DNA of 64,000 nt. Origin: Phoma sp. XZ068. Taxonomy: Eukaryota; Ascomycota; Dothideomycetes; Pleosporales; Didymellaceae. Below are positions 43,596 to 55,184 of this stretch, piece after piece (within the stretch, counting starts at the first letter, position 1; each line of letters starts with the position of its first letter). The DNA lies in assembly GCA_004835665.1 (NCBI GenBank), contig RBKR01000005.1, positions 558,001-622,000 on the forward strand, written 5' to 3'. The translations under genes were made by a program, and so were the position numbers. The notes below the pieces were generated by a model that was not told the DNA's origin, made no database searches, and saw only the letters and a program-made list of their open reading frames with translations.

Positions 43596-45544
43596 ATGGC
43601 GCCGCAAACAAAAGTTGACCGATCGTTCGGCGCCCTGACGCCCGCGCTGTCTGAATGGATCATCGAGGCCGTGGATGCGATGGGTTTCGTAAAAACCACA
43701 CCGGTGCAGCACGCTGCCATTCCCATGTTCATGAAGAACTCTGATGTTGTCGTGGAAGCAGTCACAGGAAGTGGAAAAACCCTTGCGTATGTATTCAACT
43801 TGTTTGCCATATCTTCGTGCTAAGTCGACGCAGCTTTCTTATCCCCATTGTCGAGCGCCTGCTTCGACTCGATGCGCCCATCAAGAAGCATCACGTGGGC
43901 GCCATAATCATATCGCCAACTAGAGAACTTGCAACACAGATTCACACAGTCCTGTGCTCATTACTCAAATTTCATGCACCATCAGCGGCAGCACTCGAAC
44001 CAGAGGATGACGACAGCGACATGGAAGATGCAGACGCGCCGCCCAAACCAACTTTCCCTGTCGGGACCCTTAAAGTGGTACCTCAATTACTCCTCGGTGG
44101 TTCAGTAACGCCAGCCCAGGATCTGAGCGCGTTTCTGAAGAAGCAGACTAACGTCCTCATCGGCACACCTGGACGTCTGCTCGAGCTACTGTCGTCCCGA
44201 CACGTCCACTGTTCGTCGTCATTTGATGCCCTTGTTTTGGACGAAGCCGATCGACTTCTTGACCTTGGATTCAAAGATGATCTACAGAAAATTCTTTCCC
44301 GACTTCCGAAGCAGCGGCGAACAGGGCTATTTAGTGCCAGTGTCAGTGAAGCTGTTGACCAACTCATTCGTGTAGGCTTGCGTAACCCGGTTCGCATCGC
44401 TGTGAAGGTAAAAGCAAGAGCAACCGAGAACGGTCAGATTGAAGACAAGCGGACTCCTGCAAGCTTGCAAATGTCTTATCTCGTAATGCCTCCTTCCCAT
44501 AAGCTACCAGCCATCAAACAAATACTGGATTCAGTACAACCGCAACCCCAAAAGACGATCTTCTACCTGGCAACATGCTTTGCTGTGGACTACTTCCAGC
44601 ATGTACTCCCGGAAGTATTGAGAGATCACACCATTGTTCCCCTCCACGGAAAGCACCCCGACAAGGTGCGACGAAAGAACTTCACCAAGTTTGTGGACAG
44701 TGTTACGCCGTCGATTTTGCTGACCACTGATGTGGCCGCTCGTGGACTGGATATCCCTTCAGTAGACCTTGTCTTACAACTGGATCCACCCAGTGACCCA
44801 AAAACCTTCATTCACCGTTGTGGGCGCGCTGGACGGGCTGGACGGAAGGGTCTCGCGGTCACCTTCCTTACCCCTGGTTTGGAAGAGGACTATGTTGAGT
44901 TCTTACGCGTACGGCAGACTCCTGTAACGCCACTCACAAACCCAAGTATTACTGTTACATCGGAGGAGATCGAACGAGTCACCAATGCCATTAGGAAAGT
45001 AGCAAAGACCGATCGAGCCATCTATGACAAGGCTCAGCGCGGCTTTGTCTCATGGGTGCGTTCTTACAGCAAGCACACTGCCAGCTCCATCTTCCGCGTC
45101 GAAGACCTGAATTGGACAGAGCTTGGAAATGCATGGGGCCTGCTTCGTCTCCCCCGTATGCCTGAAACAAAGAAGTGGGAGGGCGATAAGTCACTTGGTG
45201 TGACAGTGGATTTCGATGCACTCGCGTACAAAGACAAAGTGCGTGAGCAGCAGCGGCAGACGGAGCTCGCAGAGGCCGCAGCTCAAGGTGGCGCGGGTAA
45301 AAAGTTTGTCAAGGAGAACAAGATTGCAAACGCTTGGACGCAGCAGAAAGAGCACAAGGCTACCAAAGAGCTCAGGCGCGAGAAGAAGGTAGCCAAGCGG
45401 GAACACGACCGAAAGGCAAAACTGACGGATGAGGAGCGTAAGAAAGAGGACGAGCTCAACAAGATGATCGCACAAATGCGGCAGAAAGTGAAGCAAACAG
45501 AGGCGGATGAGGAGGAGGACGAATTCAAAGGATTCGACGGCTGA
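43596..45544 (+). CDS. SPB4: Spb4, DEAD-box ATP-dependent rRNA helicase
   Basis: Nucleolar helicase needed for 60S subunit (27S pre-rRNA) maturation. Exons 43596-43786 and 43834-45544; the 47-nt intron 43787-43833 (GTATGT, GTGCTAAG branch region, GCAG) lies within the codon after motif I and restores [17 protein letters not shown]. Product 633 residues, normal for Spb4. Motifs in order: Q motif [19 protein letters not shown], Ia [35 protein letters not shown] (SAS instead of the commoner SAT), [39 protein letters not shown] Spb4-type C-terminal extension follows ([20 protein letters not shown]) and a Lys/Glu-rich basic tail with an acidic end. ATG context AGATGGCG. Confidence 0.95.
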
Positions 45545-47558
45545 TCGGTCACTGAAGATGGACGCATGTCGAGCAATCGCGTTCTTACTCAGGAGAGCGC
45601 TTGCACGAATAACCGCCCACCATCAACGGGCTTTGGCCACGGCCACTGCCACTTTCCTTGACCCACCGAGAACCTGCTTGTCCACGGCAGGTTCGGCTTA
45701 ATCGTCTAGAAAGCCACCTCGCGTCGCTGAATAGCCGTTTTGCATTGTCTCGCGGACATTGGTTCTCCGTTCAGATGAGCGTCCAGGTCGCTGACTAGAA
45801 CCATCTCGCATCTGAGCTATGCTCGGGTCACCGTCTTCTTCTACGCAGTGACTGACGTTCCAAGCCTGGTTACGCGTCATCTTAACACCGCAGTAATCAG
45901 TGTCCCACTGCAGTACTGGTGCCGGCTGGAACTGCATGGCAGCCTAGGTGTGCGACCTCCCGGAACAAAGTTTTGCTCCAGTTGCTCGAGGCAATTCATT
46001 TACCTCCCTGTATACCTCCAGCGGTCTCAGGATCCCATACGCCAGCCTCTCACTGCACTCGCCTGCTTTATCCTATCAAATCCTAAGTAGCAACACATGC
46101 ACGGTGGCGGCCAACGTCTGCAGTCTCCCTTCGTCGTCATAATGTCTTTCTTGCGGGGATTCACCCAGGCATCGGTCCGTTACGCCGCCAAGCGAGGGTC
46201 TGAAGGGGAAGTTTTGACAATCCCTATGGCTGCATGAAGCGAGAAGTACCTTTAGGCTATATGCAATGAAAACCAGAAATAACCTGTCCGTTATTGGCCT
46301 GACACTTCCGATTCCCGAGGATACCGGCTCACCGTTGTATGCCACCCCTAATGGGCCCCTTCCGGACGCATCTGCCCTACGCAGCCGCCAAAGTCCAGGC
46401 CAATGTAACGGACCCTCAGGTCTACATTGCATTGATTTGACCAATGTCAAGTTGCAGCGAAAGTCAACTGCAATATGTTGTGCGCCTCGTGCCTGGGATC
46501 GGGTTTGTGCAAGGCAGTGGTGTATTGACTACTGCATGCATCTTACAGTCAGTCGATAAGCTTGACAGTATCTCGAAGTACTGAAGAACAGCGGCTTTGC
46601 TTACGACGGCCTCATAATCCACAATACCCAAATGGTCAGACCGGTTTAACACTTGTGTTGCCTCGCAGGTTATCGCTGGTCATCACGTTTGTGCCTATCA
46701 GATCTCGTGGGACGGCTCCCCAGGACAAAAACAGTACAACTTTGTCCTGACGCAACCTGTCAAGCAGGCTTTGGTAAGTTGCCGATGTTTCTTGTCATGT
46801 TTTGGAGAGTCAGTCGTGAAGCTTTCGCGATAGTCCTCGAGTAAAGATGGCTGGAAGGCGCCAGGTCATTGGCGTATAGCCAATTAGGTTATCTGCATTT
46901 GATGTCAACACCAAGATGGCTCGCCAGACTATCAGGGATCCGCAGCTATACAAAGTAGATCCTGGAGCTTGTGGCTTGGAGGGTGTTCTCGGCGACGATG
47001 ACGGTGCGACCCTCTCATCGAAAGCCTGCATGCTCGATGACCGCGCTGCCTTTAGTCAAGTCCACCACGTAGTGGACCAAAACCACCATTCCGATGCGTA
47101 CCAGTCCCGAACAAGACATTACGTCGTACCAGAACAGGAAAGCTTGGAATGGATATGTGCCTGATCTGCGCAGCTGTCATTCGAACCCTCTTTAGCGTAC
47201 GCTAAAGCACTTGGCGACTAGACTAAATCTACTTTGACTTCGGATTGCCACTATCCGTGCCAGGGTCTGCATCTTCCATAGTGCACAATCCCCAGATTTT
47301 TACCCCAGTACAGCTACGCTACGGCAGGGCTCATGAGTGAGTTGGCATGGGTTGCCCCGCAAAGATCTACAAGGTGACTACAACCAAGAACGGCTGCTTA
47401 ATCAAGAAGCTTTGTGAGACTGGAGATGATGAACTTTGCTATAACCGATTTAAGGGGCGAAGGTGACATCTATAACAAGACCACATCCTCTGCACATTGT
47501 GGATGCGTTATTCATCACATCTTCTATACCTTCATCTAGTCTTCGTTCCTCTACAAAC
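45545..47558. other. Intergenic region with possible exon relics
   Basis: No intact gene. A 79-codon minus-strand frame (45698-45937) with an ATG has protein-like stretches (VLQWDTDYCGVKMTRNQAW) but no partner exon or family. On the plus strand, 46440-46790 shows fragments in different frames: QYVVRLVPGIGFVQGSGVL, then AYDGLIIHNTQMVRP, then CAYQISWDGSPGQKQYNFV followed by a GTAAGT. This suggests a broken gene. The right end carries the peroxygenase promoter. Confidence 0.35.
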
Positions 47559-48836
47559 ATGCGTTTCTCCACAGCGGGCGCGTTGCTCACACTTCTGCCT
47601 TTCGCGGTAGCATGGCCAAACGTCATGGAGATGGACAGGCAGTTAAAGAAGCGGGAGGAGCCACCACCACGCGCTCCTATTTTCAAGTCTGGACGACCAA
47701 ACACTGGACTGCCGGCTCTTGGATTCAATGCTCGAGAACAGCTTGTCAATGTTGGATCTGGAAGCGGTCACGAGTTCCAGTCTCCTCGATCGGGCGATAT
47801 CCGTGGACAGTGTCCTGGCTTAAACGCTGCCGCCAACCACAATTTTATCCCTCGCAATGGTCTGCTCACTACAGCACAGACCATCCAGGGTCTAGGTGAG
47901 GCATACAACATGTCTCCTGACCTTGCCTTGTTCCTGGCTGTTGTCTCCACTGCACTTGCTGGAGACCCAGTTTCGAACCGATGGTCTATCGGTGGCAAGT
48001 TCACACCTACCATCCCCATCTTCCCAGCGGGAGGCATAGCTTCCACACACAGCAAATATGAGGGAGATGCTTCTATAGTCCGAGGAGATGCTTATCTCAA
48101 TGGCGGTAATGTTGGTGTGTTCCAGATGCGATCTTGGGAGAATCTGTACAAGCTTGCCGAGTCGTACACACTGGACGATGCTGCCGCCCAGTCAGACTAC
48201 GTCACCCGCTGGTCTATTCTCAATAACCCTTACTACTTCTCTGCTCCATTCTCTGGCATAGTTGCGCCTGCTGCGCACAACTTCGTCATCCACTTCATGT
48301 CCAACCACAGTGCAGAGAACCCTGGCGGTTTCCTCTCGCGGGAGGTTCTCAAGAGCTTCTTCGCTGTCACTGGCGACGTTCCTGGCTCATTTGTGCACAA
48401 CCGTGGCCAGGAGCGAATCCCTGACAACTGGTACAAGCGCCCTGCTGCAAACGCCTACAACCTCCCCGAAGTCGCTGTCGATGTCCAGATCAACAATGCT
48501 ATGTACCCAGGCATCCTCCGTTTCGGTGGCAACACCGGCACCACCAATTCTTTCACAGGAGTCGACCTCCAGGACCTTACCGGCGGCGTCTTCAATGCGG
48601 CAACTCTCGCCAATGGGAACAACGCCGCATGCTTTTTACTGCAGGCCTCTCTTGCTGGACTCCCTGACATCAGCAACCCACTTCTTGGTCTTGTTGGCTC
48701 TGTGCTCGGCTGGGCTACTCAGCAACTAGGCCCGCTGACTTCCAAGCTCGGATGCCCTCAGTTGGCTACATTCAACAACCAGCTGTTTAACAAGTTCCCT
48801 GGGGCTAGCTACAAGGGTAGCGGTACAAGCGATTAG
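47559..48836 (+). CDS. Secreted heme-thiolate peroxidase/peroxygenase (chloroperoxidase family)
   Basis: Extracellular H2O2-dependent heme enzyme of the chloroperoxidase/unspecific peroxygenase family, which oxygenates or halogenates organic substrates. A single exon of 425 residues, starting at the ATG in context AAACATGCG. Residues 1-18 are a signal peptide (MRFSTAGALLTLLPFAVA). The proximal heme-thiolate motif reads GQCPGLNAAANHNFIPRNG at about 90-108; the Cys after Gln is the expected heme ligand, where most members have Pro-Cys-Pro. The distal acid-base motif is KYEGDASIVRGD (about 167-178), matching the E-G-D/E-H-D signature, with Glu as general acid-base. QMRSWENLYKLAE and MSNHSAENPGGFLSREVLK follow. 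It begins a run of four exported redox/hydrolytic genes. Substrate unknown. Confidence 0.88.
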   Translation: MRFSTAGALLTLLPFAVAWPNVMEMDRQLKKREEPPPRAPIFKSGRPNTGLPALGFNAREQLVNVGSGSGHEFQSPRSGDIRGQCPGLNAAANHNFIPRNGLLTTAQTIQGLGEAYNMSPDLALFLAVVSTALAGDPVSNRWSIGGKFTPTIPIFPAGGIASTHSKYEGDASIVRGDAYLNGGNVGVFQMRSWENLYKLAESYTLDDAAAQSDYVTRWSILNNPYYFSAPFSGIVAPAAHNFVIHFMSNHSAENPGGFLSREVLKSFFAVTGDVPGSFVHNRGQERIPDNWYKRPAANAYNLPEVAVDVQINNAMYPGILRFGGNTGTTNSFTGVDLQDLTGGVFNAATLANGNNAACFLLQASLAGLPDISNPLLGLVGSVLGWATQQLGPLTSKLGCPQLATFNNQLFNKFPGASYKGSGTSD

Positions 48837-50059
48837 TGGGCGAGCGAGAGGTAGATTTGATCTTTGCGTTGCGCTACGCTTCGCAAAAGCGAAATGGGTG
48901 AGCTAGAAACTGACTGGCCAAGCACGCAGTGCACCAGTATGAGTGGAATAGTAGTAGTTTTCCGAGATAGTTCTGCAACGCAGTTCTTTAATTGATGATT
49001 AATTTTGCACTATCCTCGAACCAGTCATTGAACTGCTGCTTGCAACTTACTAAGCATCATCTGCAGAGCTTGTGAAGGTCGTTTACACTCAAAACACCCA
49101 AGCCCAACGTAATTGTGGCATGACCTCATACATCGCGACCCCTGGCCAGGATTGTACACCACCACCGACGTGTGCCAACACCGCTACTTCGTATTCCTGC
49201 ATAAAGCCTATCTTTATTTCCACTTCAGCTCGCCGTCCATCTTCCACTCAAACCGCGCCTGACTGAATACAATCTCTCCCATTGGTTTCCTTACCCTTAC
49301 CTTGGTACCTGTGTCATGCAACTGTGGGTAGGGAAAGGACCCAGTATTAGCGGGTGATCTTCACTGTCGGATACGAACACTAACCAAGGAGCGAAATGAC
49401 GAGTTTTCGCCCCGCATTCTCACACCTGCATCCGTTTTTGAGGCTATTGATTTGTGCATATCTTAGCTTCAGTAAAGTACACTATCTTAGAATTGTACTA
49501 TGTTCAGAAGGGATCGTCAATTTGCAAAGGTTGAGCAGCATGACAGTGCTCATCATTCTATCCTGAGAGCCGCGACAGGTAGCGACCGAACATTCGATGG
49601 CGCCGGTTATATGGCTGTGCTTAGTACCCGAGGTATATATTAGCGTATCCGAGGATAAGTGTGCCTGCGCTTGTAACCTTCCACGTTTACTTCCGTCGAT
49701 CACAACTCGGGCAACTAGCTGCAATTGGTATAGTGGGATCGACGATAGGTGAGGTAATACATTTTGACATTGGGACATGGCGAGTGTTGCAAGGTGCGAG
49801 CTCCTCTTTTCAGCAGTCCACATAAGAAATTTGGCATGATGGTCACCAGTCAACGAAATGAAAATACGGTTGGACAGTTTGATGAATGGTAGTGCTTCTT
49901 CTACAGATGAAATAGATACCCTATCAATGATAAATTTGTGGCCTTGTGTAGGAAACGCTGGAGTGAATGGCATGACCATTGCTTATTAAGCCACAATTAT
50001 TAGGAATTGAATAGTTACACATTCTTTCAAACACCGGACTCGTGCTCGACACCCAGTAT
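48837..50059. other. Intergenic region between convergent genes
   Basis: Should carry the 3' UTRs of the peroxygenase gene and the propeller gene. No coding or RNA feature recognised. Confidence 0.45.
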
Positions 50060-51215
50060 CTACAGCTGATACCTCCCAATTCTATTCCGCAGCACCTGTG
50101 AAAAGTAAATAGCATTGTCTGGCCCATAATGAATAGCAATGTTCAGCCCCGGAGGAATGCCGACTGGTGAAGTGATGCCGTTATCCGGCATATCTATGAT
50201 AACCGCTTCATTGTTCTGATCCAGATACTGGATTGTATTCCTCGTCGCGGTCGAGTACCAGTACCTTCCCTGCTTATCAACAGTATTTTCGGTAGGGAAC
50301 GACGCAGGCAGCGGATCAGTAAATACATCGATCTTCTCAGTCCTTGTGTCAAAGCGGACATTACTGTTGGACAAGAAGCCGGTGAACCAGATGTAGCGGT
50401 TTTCGGTTTCGGCACGCACGACAACTATGCCTAGGCCACTGAGAGGAAGCGGGTAACGTGTGAACTTCTTGGTCTTAACGTCGAATTTGGTGATAGCTGA
50501 ACCAATCATTTCAGCGAGCCAGACGTTGCCGTCGATCTTGGATACGAAGGCTCCGACAACACCATTCAACGGTGTTGGGAGAGGATAAACGCCATCAAAG
50601 GTCTCGGTGGCGTAATCAAAGTGGTACAAAGTGCCCGCTGTTGTGAGAGTATACCACATCTTCATGATGTCAGTTGAGCACCCTAAATCAATTCAATGCG
50701 GGATGACTTACTCCTGAGCCACCATCCCAGAGATCGTTGAAGGGCTGAATGTTGCCCAGGAAGGGAACATTTGGCAGTGGTGGGGTGAAGACTTTGATGT
50801 TTCCATTCGACGGGTTGATTTTCAAGAACTGAGATCTAACACCTGTTGCAGCATACAGATTTCCATCACTACCCGGCTGAATAGCACATGCAAATGCAAC
50901 GCGTCCGGTCAAGGGTAGACTTTGGTTTGGGTATAACTGATCAGGGCTGTAGGGAACTCTGTAGTTCGTGATTTTGCCATTGCCAATCTCAATCTTGGAG
51001 ACGGTGTTGTCGAGGAAGTTCTGTGTCCAGATGTTTCCATCTGGTCCAGTGGTGATGTCGCAAGGCCCCTGCAAAAATTCACGATTCTCGTAATATCTGA
51101 ACCGAGCAGGATCTGAGTCGCCTTTGGAGTAACCGGGTGTCAGGTCGATCAGTTGTGGTGCCGGCGCTCCAGCAACTGTAGCGGCGAACAAAACGAGTGT
51201 GAAAATTAAACGCAT
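50060..51215 (-). CDS. Secreted beta-propeller, Vgb/SMP-30 lactonase-like
   Basis: Predicted extracellular six-bladed propeller. Exons (minus) 51215-50712 and 50659-50060; the 52-nt intron 50660-50711 (GTAAGT, CAACTGAC branch site, GAAG) is phase 0 and joins DLWDGGSG to MWYTLTTAGTL. Product 367 residues. Signal peptide MRLIFTLVLFAATVAGAP. Blade repeats with the D-G-N-[IVL]-[WY] strand signature recur: GPDGNIWTQN, GSDGNLYAAT, KIDGNVWLAE, ENRYIWFTGF, KQGRYWYST, GPDNAIYFSQ. That is the pattern of streptogramin B lyase (Vgb) and of SMP-30/gluconolactonase-type hydrolases. The catalytic His/Glu of Vgb could not be placed, so enzymatic activity is inferred from fold only. In-frame ATG at 51251 would bury the signal peptide, so 51215 is preferred. 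Same strand as, and 446 bases downstream of, the FAD oxidase gene. Confidence 0.82.
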
Positions 51216-51661
51216 GACAGCGACTTGGGAAAGCAAGAACGCGGCGTACATGCACAGTTGGCATTGTGGATATCAAAGGGCAGACCATATTCCATATTAT
51301 ACAAGATGCCGAGAGCTCCTCCGCTGAAAGATCAACACTGCCAGTACTAGAGTGGTATGAAACGTAAGATAAACCGTAAAGGCTACAACTGAAAGGTCAG
51401 TACGGCAACTTAATGTTGCGGGGTCAAGCCCGATAGCATCGCGAGAAAGTTAGCCAAGCCCACCCATGAAATGGTAGGCTAGTCGAAATGCTGTGGATCC
51501 GCTTTAGTGTAGTGGTCGGACCGAGATTCAAATCCGATCCCCAGATTATCGACATTCCAATTATCAAGTGATCGACATACGCTAGTGACGCTCGCTCAGG
51601 AGCAGGGGGAGGTACCGAATGAATGGGTGACGCATCTTCCACGAAACTGGTTGTGTTCCAC
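51216..51661. other. Short intergenic region between tandem minus-strand genes
   Basis: Contains the propeller gene promoter and the FAD oxidase 3' UTR. A tRNA-like patch at 51503-51545 was examined and not accepted. Confidence 0.45.
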
Positions 51662-53302
51662 TCACAATCCCAGCTTGAACCCCCCTGCACAACCTCGTTG
51701 GAAAAAGCCGTCAGGATCGTACTTTCGACTTACACTCCTCAGAAATTCCAAGTTATCTTCTCCATAGCTGTGAAATGGATGTTGCCAACTTCCGCAGTAA
51801 TTGAGGTACCTATACCTATGACCAGTCCCACGCTTATACGCGAATGCATCGATCTCTTCGATCGCGGTACGAGTAATCTTCTCCACAGCCTCATCATCCG
51901 TGGTGGCAGCCCAGTTTACAGTGAATTGGATGATCACAAGTGACTCGTCTTGGCACTCGTCAAGACCAAGTGGATTCGGTTGTCCCATACGCGCCCAGCC
52001 AGGCAAGAGAGGTTGCAGCACAAGTGTCCAGGATACATCCTTGATGCAAGTCTCACGAATGCTCTCAACACCGGCATAATAGGCTTTGTGGGCTGCCGCG
52101 AGCGTCGCTGGGTCATTTTTGACTGTCGTAGTACCCCAGGTCTGGCGCCGACCAGGTGGATTCAGGGCGTGCAGCTCGTCAGTCGCGCTCGACAGGCTAC
52201 GAATTTGGCAGGTACTCCACAGACGCCACAATGGTGCGAATTGTGAGTTCTGCCAACATTTGGGCCATTTCCGGCAGTTCTCAGGGAGCTTTGAATGTAC
52301 AAGGTTGACTGCGATGGCTTGTATACCAATTTTCGATAGGTACGTAAAGCAAGCGATGGGCCCTGCTGCATACTGATCGTATGAAGTACCATGAACATCA
52401 CTCGCGACTCGGCGGAGATGATCGTGGAACGCACCCAGGACCTTCGAGGATTGTGATGGCAACATGTAGAGGAAGCCACTCCACACCTTCGTCGAAGGGA
52501 ACGCACGCGCGGTAAACCACGTTACGATACCAAAGTTGTTCGAGCCACCCTTGAGTGCACGCCAAAGATCCGAGTGTTCGGTTGCTGAAGCTGTTATTAT
52601 GCTTCCATCGGCAAGCACAACTTCATACTCGATGATATTAGAACACACAAACCCAAACCGCGAGGAAAAAAAGGAAAGACCACCGCCCAATGTTAGTCCA
52701 CCAACTCCGACAGCTGAGTTTCTGCCTCCAACAACGGCAAGACCCTTCTCTTCCAAAGTCTCATAAACATATTTCCACTTGCAGCCTGCCCCTATGAAAA
52801 CAGTTCTGCCGTCCGGGGAGGGTGTCACTGTGTTGAAGCAAGACATGTCGATGAGTACACCGCCGTTGATGCTTGCAGCGCCTGCAATTGGGGAGTGGCC
52901 ACCCCCTCGGATGGCAAAAAAGCCATTGGAATCTGTGTTTTCGTACTTCTCACCGCTTTCAATCTTCATAATCTCAACGGCGGCTGCAAGCTCTTGCGCA
53001 TTCTGGGGGCGAAGGACACATGATGGAGTAATCTCGCACGCCTGCTGAGCCCAGTATGCGTTTCGCGACTGTTTGAAAGCACCTCTGTTTTCCGGACAGA
53101 TGACACTGTCTGGCAATGTTTCTTGCAATCTAGCTCTGAGCCGCAGTGCTGCGTCTGACAGAGTCGTGAAAATCTCGGGTTGGCTAGGTTTCTCGGCTTC
53201 CGCGTCATGTCTAGTCTGAGAAGATCGCACTCGAAGCCGATGCACAATAAAGATGCAAGCAACCAGGGAGGCGACAACAATGGACAGAATTGCGCTTGCC
53301 AT
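51662..53302 (-). CDS. Membrane-anchored FAD-linked oxidoreductase (PCMH/BBE-like)
   Basis: Oxidase/dehydrogenase of the VAO/PCMH family, which uses covalently held FAD to oxidise alcohols, sugars or natural-product rings, often making H2O2. A single exon; the first ATG (53302) gives 546 residues, and an ATG further upstream is cut off by a stop. Residues 2-24 form a hydrophobic signal-anchor (ASAILSIVVASLVACIFIV), so the enzyme probably faces the exterior or ER lumen. FAD-domain landmarks: ACEITPSCVLRPQNAQELA, FAIRGGGHSPIAGAASINGG (the His is the usual 8-alpha FAD attachment site), GRTVFIGAGCKWKYVYE, GGRNSAVGVGGLTLGGGLSF. At the position of the second FAD-linking Cys of bicovalent members (C-P-T-V-G) this protein has Asn-Ser-Ala-Val-Gly, so single attachment is expected. 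The BBE C-terminal motif is YLNYCGSWQHP then LEFLRSVSRKYDPDGFFQ. Confidence 0.88.
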   Translation of the reverse strand: MASAILSIVVASLVACIFIVHRLRVRSSQTRHDAEAEKPSQPEIFTTLSDAALRLRARLQETLPDSVICPENRGAFKQSRNAYWAQQACEITPSCVLRPQNAQELAAAVEIMKIESGEKYENTDSNGFFAIRGGGHSPIAGAASINGGVLIDMSCFNTVTPSPDGRTVFIGAGCKWKYVYETLEEKGLAVVGGRNSAVGVGGLTLGGGLSFFSSRFGFVCSNIIEYEVVLADGSIITASATEHSDLWRALKGGSNNFGIVTWFTARAFPSTKVWSGFLYMLPSQSSKVLGAFHDHLRRVASDVHGTSYDQYAAGPIACFTYLSKIGIQAIAVNLVHSKLPENCRKWPKCWQNSQFAPLWRLWSTCQIRSLSSATDELHALNPPGRRQTWGTTTVKNDPATLAAAHKAYYAGVESIRETCIKDVSWTLVLQPLLPGWARMGQPNPLGLDECQDESLVIIQFTVNWAATTDDEAVEKITRTAIEEIDAFAYKRGTGHRYRYLNYCGSWQHPFHSYGEDNLEFLRSVSRKYDPDGFFQRGCAGGFKLGL

Positions 53303-55184
53303 CAAGACTGGCAAACTGAGGTATAGGGCGTCAGGGTGCGTGCCGCTCGAACCTATGGATGGCGCCAATCTGTTCTACGACACCGAAGTCATGCTGACCA
53401 GGGCTTTGGGGAATACAATAATCTAGTGAGCTGCAACTTTCCTAATGGGAGCGGAGTCGTCGAGAGTTCGGACAAATGTGACTCGAGTTAGTGACGTCGC
53501 TGGATGCGTCGTGTCACGCTAACATTTAGCGCATTTTTGGATGCGATTACGACTTCCAGCCGCCTCGTCACACTCTCGACAGCCTTTCGGTTCACAGCTC
53601 ACATTCTCCTCTCGCACTGCACATATTAAGTATTTATCCGGTCATCATATGAACTCAATTGTATGCTTCTGATGGGAGGCGGTTCTGTGGAACGATTTAT
53701 CCACACCTTCTCCCATTGCGGCTTCTTCATCCCAAATCCTTGACAGGTATAAGGAACCTTCGTCGCGAACCATTGGCTATCCCTGTTCACAATGCTTAGC
53801 AGCTTCCGAATCTGCAAACGAATCCTTATATGCAAGGTGTCTTGCGGTATCGCTGTTGACCCCTGAACTGTGCAGGGAGAATATATGATCCTTCCTCAAG
53901 CGTTCCAGTACTAGCGCTCTATGGAGCTGCATACCACATGGAGTTTTTGTTGCGCAACCATTGTTAGACAGTGTCAGATGAGATGTCCCCTGTGCTCAGC
54001 ACTAGAGTAAAACCTCGTCATGAGGACAGTAAGCCTGTCCGGCCAAGTTTCGATTTTTCTAGAACGGGTCTTTTGCGGTTCAATTTGGTAGTGAGCCATC
54101 ATCCAGAATCTTGCTTTCAAGTTGCACTAGGAACGCCCTTCGATAACGCAGCTCGCAATGCTGGGCAACAGACGTCCAAATCATGGGAAGGGATAACTAT
54201 GTACAATGACTTTGAAAAATTTCTGGTGAATTTGATATGCAACAAAATATAGGGCTGCTCTGGATTCAATCCTGCATGCCAAGCCCGATGAACGGTCGCA
54301 TTCCGTTCGCTTTGTAAGATTTCAAAGCCCTTACACATCGTCGGACTACCGCGGAGGGCTGTGCAAAGCGGAGAAAAAAGGAACTAAACAGATTGACGTA
54401 CGAAAGGTGGGTCAACAGCCAACGTGCCGCAGGCTCTTACTGCTAGCTCCGTCAATGCTTGGCAACACCATGAAGATAAGATCGTGGGATGAGGGTCAAA
54501 TGGTGCTGCAAATGCGGAGCACCAACAATGTGTCTGTACTTAGCCAAGAAGCAGTCCCTGGACATATCCCGACATGACGGTCTGGAAAGACCAGCATCGC
54601 ATGAAGTAGCAACAGGGAAAGACTACAGGAGATTACCGCCGTTGAAGTTCTACCGTAAGATCCCTGCTGGAAAGTCCGTGCATGAATTACCTGCCATGTT
54701 TTGGCCATGTCCCGCTTCGAAACAGCAGGCTTCGTAAAACAATTTGGATGAGTCAGCCAATCAGATTAGATCGAGTTGCCTATTCGAAACATATCTCCGC
54801 CTTGGGGCGCGGCTGTCCACGCCGCCATGCGTGCTTGGATCGGCCCGATCGGCTAGTCCCCCAATAATGGTCAAACATGAACCTGCCTGGAATGCAGTCT
54901 GCGAGCTTGGCTATGATGGAAGAGATGATGGAAGGGCCGGATCTGGATACCACGACAATGTGATAGATTAAAAACTGACCCACTCGCAGTGAAGGTGAAG
55001 GACACACTGGCTGACCCTCGAAACGGGACGCATATTACCCTTGACGCAATCTGAACAAGCAACGCAGCCTTCACCCGTATATAACAAACGGGCCGCCTTG
55101 TTGTCACATTCTCCAGTTCAGGCAGGAACCGCTCACCTTCGTTTCTTCCAAACCAAGTCACTCATTCACTGTCACTCTTTCATC
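53303..55184. other. Divergent promoter region FAD oxidase/FMN oxidase
   Basis: Holds the promoters of the divergently transcribed FAD oxidase and FMN oxidase genes. No gene within it is supported. Confidence 0.45.
55078..55084 (+). promoter_or_regulatory. TATA box of the FMN oxidase gene
   Basis: TATATAA, 101-107 bases before the ATG at 55185, followed by a pyrimidine-rich leader (TCATTCACTGTCACTCTTTC) just ahead of the start. Position and context fit a strongly expressed or inducible fungal gene. Confidence 0.55.

Noticed and set aside
51503..51545. tRNA-like patch (box A-like TTTAGTGTAGTGGT and box B-like GATTCAAATCC)
   Set aside because: Spacing leaves no room for an anticodon arm, the T-stem does not pair and no acceptor stem closes; at best a tRNA fragment.
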